NCBI GenBank assembly: GCA_035048815.1
Contig: JAUCBN010000055.1
Span: 7,968,501-8,032,500 of the forward strand
Length of the DNA: 64,000 bases
From: Abelmoschus esculentus
Taxonomy: Eukaryota > Streptophyta > Magnoliopsida > Malvales > Malvaceae
Direction of reading: 5' to 3'
Shown here: piece after piece, positions 58,422-64,000 of the stretch
Position numbering within the stretch: the first letter of the stretch is position 1
Layout: every line of letters begins with the position of its first letter
Program-made: the position numbers and the translations under genes
The notes under the pieces: model-generated
Told to the model about the DNA's origin: nothing
Seen by the model: the letters and a program-made list of their open reading frames with translations, nothing else
The model's database searches: none

Positions 58422-61400
58422 AAATCTTATGTTGGAACTGCCAGGGTCTTGGAAACACCCAGGCAGTTCACGCTCTACAACGTGCTACCTCCAAGCATGA
58501 TGTCGATTGTCTTTTTCTTTGTGAAACTAGGCTAAACAAACATAACATGGACCGTATTAAGATTAAGCTTGGAATGCATGGCTGCATAGCTATTGAATCC
58601 AACCCTTCTTTTACAGGGCTTGCTCTTATTTGGAATAACAAAACTACTATTGATTTGCTTTCTTACTTGGATCGTCATATTGATGTCATTATTTCTTTTG
58701 GACACCAACGATTCCATTTTTCCGACTTACATGTCTTCCCCGAAACTGCAAACAAATACAAAACTTGGCAATTAATAGATACTCTAAAATCATCCTCTTC
58801 CCTTCCCTGGCTTTTAGGGGGGATTTTAATGAAATCCTTTATGATAATGAAAAAGAAGGCGATTCTCGTCGTGCGCGATCACAAATTAATAATTTTAGAG
58901 ACTGTCTTGATCAGAACTATCTTTTCGATTGTAAACCAATATCTGGATGGTTCACATGGACTAGATCTGATCGTAATTCGGAAACTATTCTGGAAAGACT
59001 TGATAGATTCCTTGGTAACTCCGCCTGGTTTAATACCTTTCCTAATTACCAAGCTATATCATTCTTTCAGGCACGTTCTGATCATTGCCCTATCTTAATG
59101 GACACTAATCCATCACGCGCTCTCAGAACCAAACGCTCTAATAATCTTTTTCGCTATGAGAATTGTTGGGCTGATGACCCAGAAGTTTTGTCTCGAATTA
59201 AAGAGATTTGTTCTAACCAATCTCGCTCGACACTTCTCAAAATTCAGGATATTGGACGATTCCTAGCCACTTGGCAAACTAACAAGCGCATTAAATCCAA
59301 TGAGCGTATCATTCAACTAAACGATCTTATTAATAAGTGTCTTAAACGACATCTTTTAGATACGGAAATCCATAACTTTATTTATGCTAAAAATGAGCTA
59401 GATAGTTTGTTAAATGCAAAAGAAATATACTGGGCCCAATGAGCTCGGACACACTGATTAGAACATGGTGATAAAAACACCTCCTTTTTTCATGCCAGAG
59501 CAAACAGTCGAAGGCGGAAGAATCATATTGTTGGACTTCTAAACAACCAGAATATATGGCAAACACACACAGATGACATCATGTCTACAGCTATTAATTA
59601 CTTTCAAAACCGTTTTACGTCTTCCTCTCCTACTATTGCCTCTTCCATCTTGGATAACATTCCCACTATTGTTACCGAGACAATGAACAATGATCTTAAT
59701 AAGGATTTCACAACAGATGAAGTTACCATTGTTTTTCGTGATATTGACCCAAGGAAAGCCTCGGGTGTTGACAGATTCCCAATCGGTTTCTTCAGGAAGC
59801 ACTGAGATATCCTTGGCTAAGACTTTACAAACCTCTGCCTCGGACTCCTAAGAGGGTCGGTTAATATGGAAGAGGTCAATCGTACTATCATTGTTCTTAT
59901 TCCCAAAATCAGTGACCCCACTACAATGCGCCATCTCAGACCTATTAGCCTTTGCACAATCCTTTACAAAACAGTATCGAAAGTACTTGTTAACCGTCTA
60001 AAATCTATCATACCTTTATGTATCAGTGGCAATCAAGCTGCTTTTGTTCAAGGAAGGAACATTACTGACAACATCCTTATTGCCCATGAGCTCATCCATA
60101 CTTTAAATACTGATGAAACATCTCTTGCAAAAGATGCTAGCTTAAAACTCGACATGGAAAAGGCTTTCGACTGTGTTGAATGGCCTTTTCTTGAACAAAT
60201 TATGATTCGTCTAGGATTCAACTCCAGTTGGGTTTCCCTTATTATGAGGTGTGTTTCCTCAGTATCCTTTCAAGTACGTATCAATGACTCCCTTTCACGA
60301 CCTTTCAAGCCCCATCGAGGGTTACGACAAGGAGACCCTCTATCCCCTTTCTTGTTTCTTTTCTGTACTCAAGGCCTTTCTGCCTTGCTCAATGCTGAGC
60401 AAACCAATGGTAACCTCCTTGGACTTTGTGTTAACAGGAATGGGCCTCGTTTCAACCACCTCCTTTTTGCTGATAACTATGTCGTATTCATTAAGAATAC
60501 AACTATAGAAGCTCAACGCATTAAGGATGCTCTACATACTTACGCTACTTCGTCTGGGCAGGCAATGAATTTTGAAAAGTCTACTATTTTCTTTTCTCGG
60601 AAAACTTCCACGTCACTTTGGTCGGAAATCAATGATATCCTTCATGTAAGAGAAGTGGATGATCCAGGTATTTATCTGGGAGTCCCTCTCCTAATAGGAA
60701 AGAACAAGACAGCAGCCTTGGGGTTCACCAGGAAAAAATGAATGCTCGCCTGAGTAAATGGGATAAACATCTGCTTTCTTTTAGTGGTAGAGAAATTTTT
60801 ATTAAATCTGTCATCCAATCTATACCACAGTATGTTATGACTTGCTACCTTTTACCCCAAAACATTATTGATGACATGACCACTTCGATACGTCGTTATT
60901 GGTGGTCTGGGAAAGCTGACAAACAAGGTTGGCATATGCTCCCTTGGGACACCGTCTGTCTGCCTAAAGCAGCAGGAGGTATAGAGTTTCGTGATCTTCA
61001 ACACTTCAATGTTGCTTTGGTAGGTAAACAGATCTGACGTCTGATTTGTGAACCTGATAATCTCCTTAGTCAGGTCTACAAATGCAAGTATTACCCATCG
61101 GGTTCTATCTTTGAATCTGATCGCACTCAGAGATCTTCTTTCGCTTGGAAAGGCCTTAGCATTGCTTTCTCTAAGCTTCGCGATGGCTTTTTCAAACGCT
61201 CAGGTATATCCATCCAAGTTCAAATCCACTTTGACAAATAGGGTGGCTCCCAGCCTGTCAACCTTTATGGTGATTATGAGGTAAATGACGAACTCCCTCT
61301 TCGAGCAGGTACTTTTATGTTGTCTAATTTACCCCGATGGGACGAATCAAAAGTTAGAGAATACTTCTCCCACGAAGACGCCAACACCATCCTTAATGTA

Positions 61401-61598
61401 CCCATCATTAATGACATAAAAGACACCACCCTTTGGGGTCACCATGACTCTGGCATGTACACGGTTCGGTCTGGTTACCAATTTCTGCAGTTACAACTAG
61501 GGCCAGTTAACAGGCCCTCCAAGATTTGGAAAATTATATCAAAATTGCCTACCCTACCCAAGGTTTGTACCTTTGGATGGCGTTTATGTCATGATGCA
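58418..61598 (+). pseudogene. LINE ORF2, endonuclease and reverse transcriptase part
   Basis: ATG at 58418 (MKILCWNCQGLGN). Endonuclease motifs: LCETRLN, then LLGG followed after a 1-bp loss in a G run near 58820 by DFNEIL in another frame, FTWTRSD, and SDHCPI near 59080. Stops: TGA 59440 and 59455, TGA 59803, TAA 59818. RT: RPISLCTILYK, LDMEKAFDCVEW, GLRQGDPLSPFLF, and FADN near 60470 where the catalytic motif should be FADD. A frameshift near 60730, TGA at 61035 and TAG near 61238 follow. The part before the break at 61598 ends in FGWRLCHDA, the start of the zf-RVT region. The enzyme would nick DNA and prime cDNA at the target; this copy is inactive. Confidence 0.88.
61594..61598. other. 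Target-site duplication of the solo LTR, left copy
   Basis: ATGCA before TGATGAG; ATGCT follows the LTR at 62981-62985 (four of five bases match). Removing 61599-62985 joins LINE codons in frame (CHDA, then INALPFGHKI some 13 codons later). Confidence 0.65.
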
Positions 61599-62980
61599 TG
61601 ATGAGTGCCCAAAAGTCCTCATTTTTATATCATTTTTCCACTCGTTTATTGCTAATAAAGATAGACTTAAAGGCGATAATGGATATTTTTGGTTATTTTC
61701 CACTTTTCAGCATTCCAATACTTAATTCATGAATTTATCTATTATTTGGCATAAAACAAGTACAATTAATGGTTTTCTCTCTTAGACAGGAAACTAACAC
61801 ATAGGTAATGCCAGACAGCATGATGGATGCTGGAAACCAAAGCTGGAATGCATATTAGTACCCGCCTCGGCAGCACTTGAAGGCCTCGACAGCACTTGGA
61901 GGCCGCGGCAGCATCGGAGGCCGCGGCAGCACCTAGAACATAAATGTTGATATGATAAGCGATCTGAAGAGAAAAATAAAGTGGACGTTTTAAGACAAGC
62001 AGCATAGAAATCGGAGCTGAGGAACACACGGAAAGTCAAGGTCAAAGGCCATGCGGGAAAAGAATCCTTATAGGAATAAACTAGGAAATAAAATAAATAT
62101 CTTTTATTTATGTACTTGTGTTTTAATCCAAGTTGTATTCCTACTTTGGAAAGGTTTGCCCTAGGCCAAGCCTATATAAACCATAGCCTATGTAGAGAGG
62201 AGGGCATCTCGAAATCAAGTGTTCATAGAAAACCCTAAACTCCTCCATCGTCCCCTTGGGGTTTAGGTTAGTTTTTGGAGTAGTTGTGGAAGAGATTGAC
62301 TTTTGTTTCTTGTTTTAATGCAATAAAATATCAAGGTTTGCTTATTCTTTGCCATTCCTTGTTCTTGCATCCAAGCTCGAGAGAGAAGTTTGTGAGTAAT
62401 CCATTTATCTAATATCGAGAGAGTTAGATTCACGAAAGGAATAAGTACGGTGTTTCAATCGGGAAACACTAACTTGGACTAGAGATAGGTTAAGAGTTTC
62501 AGCGGCTAAAAGAAGTGTGGGATTGGTTGGTGATTATAATTGATTCACGCCGAGAGGTATCATCAAGGACTGGTCATCAACAGTATTTCGACTTAGAGAT
62601 AAGCGGAGTCATCAAAGGACACTTTGCCGAACTTTGGTAAAGTCTACCCAAGAGCAAGAGATTGCCGCGGCGGACAAGCATCATCGCTGTCGAGGTAGTA
62701 ATCTGCAGTACTGCCGAGGCAGTGTTGTGCGATTGCATGAGACAGAAACAAGTCAATTGAACCCACACTACGAAGCACTCTAACCTGCCCCACTTTTCCA
62801 TCCTTGATTTCTTGATCATTTATCTTTATTGTTTTAATTAGTTTCTTTAGTTATAATCCAACTCAATTATCTGTGTCTTTACTTTTCCATTGTGCAAGAA
62901 GAATAAATTGTGTAAGTAAAGTCAATCCCTGTGGGTTCGACATCTTAAATACTACAATCTGACAAAAGGTGGAAGGACGA
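61599..62980 (+). mobile_element. Solo LTR of a sister Athila-like family inserted in the LINE
   Basis: 1382 bp starting TGATGAGTGCCC. It has the same architecture as the Athila LTRs: GCCGCGGCAG motifs (61860-61935), TATATAAA (62173-62180), AATAAA (62322-62327), a conserved block (TTCTTGCATCCAAGCTCGAG, ATTCACGAAAGG, GTATCATCAAGGACT), then TGCCGCGGCGG and CTGCCGAGGCAG. It ends GGACGA, so the terminal CA may be mutated; the right end is set by the target duplication and is approximate. No internal sequence is present. Confidence 0.82.
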
Positions 62981-63929
62981 ATGCTTCATCGTAAAAGCAG
63001 GACTTTCTAGCCTCCATCAATGCACTCCCATTTGGCCATAAAATTCTCCAGTCCAATCTTGGTACGGGGGTATGCCCGATCTGTAACATGACCATCGAAA
63101 CCACCCTCCATGCTATGCGGGACTGTCCTAGTGCCAAGGAGGCACTCAAGTTGGCAGGGCTTCCTACACGAATTTTCTCCAATACCTTTGTCTCTCCCCA
63201 CCATTGGCTTTCTGAAGTAGCTAGTTTTCTCTCCTTACATCAATTTTCATTTCTTATCACGATCCTTTGGAATTTATGGAATCACCGAAATGACTTTGTC
63301 CATAATAACCATCTCCAACCGATTTGGTTAATTGTTTCCAATGCAAAAAACTTTTTAATGACTATACATCAATTAATGATGCCTCCCATCTACGTTCTCG
63401 GCTAGATGAGCCTACTTTTGCTCAGGCTAGATGGACGAAACCGGACCCTAGTTTCATCAAGATTAACACGGATGACGCCTTTGACCCCGTGTTAAGAGGT
63501 GCTGCTGCTGGTGTCATTGCCAGGGATTCCTCCGGTGTCGTCCTGGGTGGTTGTTCTATGCCGCTCATTTGCGTGGACCTCGCTTCTACTGAGGCTCTTG
63601 CCATTTTAGAAGGTATAAAGTTTGCAGTTGCTAATGGCTGGACTCATGTGGTGTTTGAAACTGATTCAGCTTCCATTGCCAACAAGGTTAACAACATCCA
63701 TCATCAAGATCTTTCCACCGTGCAACATTTGGTGTCCTGCATCCGCTCCACTCTTGGTACTTTACCTGATTGTAAGATTTGTTATGTACCTAGAGACGCA
63801 AACGTTGTAGCCCATGTCTTAGCCACTAGGGCTTTGCATTCTTTTACTTCTTGTTTTTTTGATTGTAACTTTCCCGATTTTATTTGGGCTTCTGTACATT
63901 CGGAGAGGTTCTCCTCTTCTTCTCAATAA
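62981..63929 (+). pseudogene. LINE ORF2, zinc-finger and RNase H part
   Basis: Continues after the solo LTR with INALPFGHKI and the zf-RVT cysteines VCPICNMTIETTLHAMRDC (63070-63126), with an in-frame TAA at 62992. A frameshift near 63340-63400 leads to the RNase H domain: KINTDDAF, ALAILEGI, FETDSASI and PRDANVVAHVLA near 63800. Three acidic positions are kept; the last, usually Asp in VADALA, is His. The stop is at 63927-63929. RNase H at the C-terminus of ORF2 is typical of plant L1-type LINEs. Confidence 0.85.
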
Positions 63930-64000
63930 AACCATGGGTACTCTTTTCCCCATAGGGGCCTACTCACCTCTTGAGGTGATTGGCTATAGGGTTTTTTTAA
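63930..64000 (+). other. LINE 3' untranslated region, start
   Basis: Non-coding 71 bp containing a short inverted repeat (CACCTCTTGAGGTG, 63967-63980) and a T run. The element continues past the window. Confidence 0.55.

Larger units (their letters stand above)
55546..64000 (+). mobile_element. Plant L1-type LINE with RNase H, degenerate, runs off the window
   Basis: Non-LTR retrotransposon with an ORF1 containing a DUF4283-like region and CCHC knuckle, and an ORF2 with apurinic endonuclease, RT, zinc-finger and RNase H domains. There are many stops and frameshifts. The ORF1/ORF2 junction and start of ORF2 occur twice (57.6-57.97 kb and 58.27-58.65 kb). A solo LTR splits ORF2 at 61598. The poly(A) tail and target duplication are beyond 64000. 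The left boundary is approximate. Confidence 0.88.

Overview
This is plant nuclear DNA, most likely from the centromeric or pericentromeric heterochromatin of a flowering plant. It consists of long tandem arrays of an AT-rich satellite of about 170 bp, broken up by Ty3/Gypsy LTR retrotransposons (one Athila-like, two Tekay/Del-like chromoviruses) and a plant L1-type LINE. I found no host gene, tRNA, rRNA or bacterial feature. I cannot name the species: I do not recognise the satellite.

Layout. 1-41 is satellite and 42-1347 is an Athila-type LTR missing its last 22 bp. 1348-21000 is satellite array A; its core, 9211-19290, is five near-identical copies of a 2016-bp, 12-monomer higher-order repeat. 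21001-38123 is an Athila-like element with 1.31-kb LTRs, a tRNA-Asp primer site and a perfect 5-bp target duplication (ATAGC). Inside its gag sits a Tekay-like element (23005-34023). One deletion appears to have removed both the end of the Tekay 3' LTR and all of the Athila pol. The Athila additional (env-position) ORF survives intact at 34479-36071. Satellite resumes at 38124-45249 as a different subfamily (array B).

45250-54406 is a second Tekay-like element on the minus strand, almost intact except for one frameshift and one stop. Its upstream LTR is interrupted at 54407 by another copy of the Athila LTR, and that copy is interrupted at about 55545 by a LINE that runs to the window edge. 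The LINE in turn carries a solo LTR of a sister Athila-like family (61599-62980). The right third of the window is therefore a nest four levels deep, whose closing ends should lie beyond 64000.

Relative ages agree with the nesting. By eye, the nested Tekay LTRs differ at roughly 0.6% of sites, while the host Athila LTRs and the minus-strand Tekay LTRs differ at roughly 2%.

The signals I consider most worth following are: a 77-nt GT-AG intron between RNase H and integrase of the nested Tekay element, whose removal restores frame and exact spacing to its relative; an AACGG cluster with a TATA box just upstream of the Athila additional ORF; three iterated hairpins, one with a compensatory base-pair change, downstream of that ORF; a TGCCGNGGCA-type palindrome scattered through the coding and non-coding parts of the Athila family; and the exact 5 x 2016-bp higher-order repeat.
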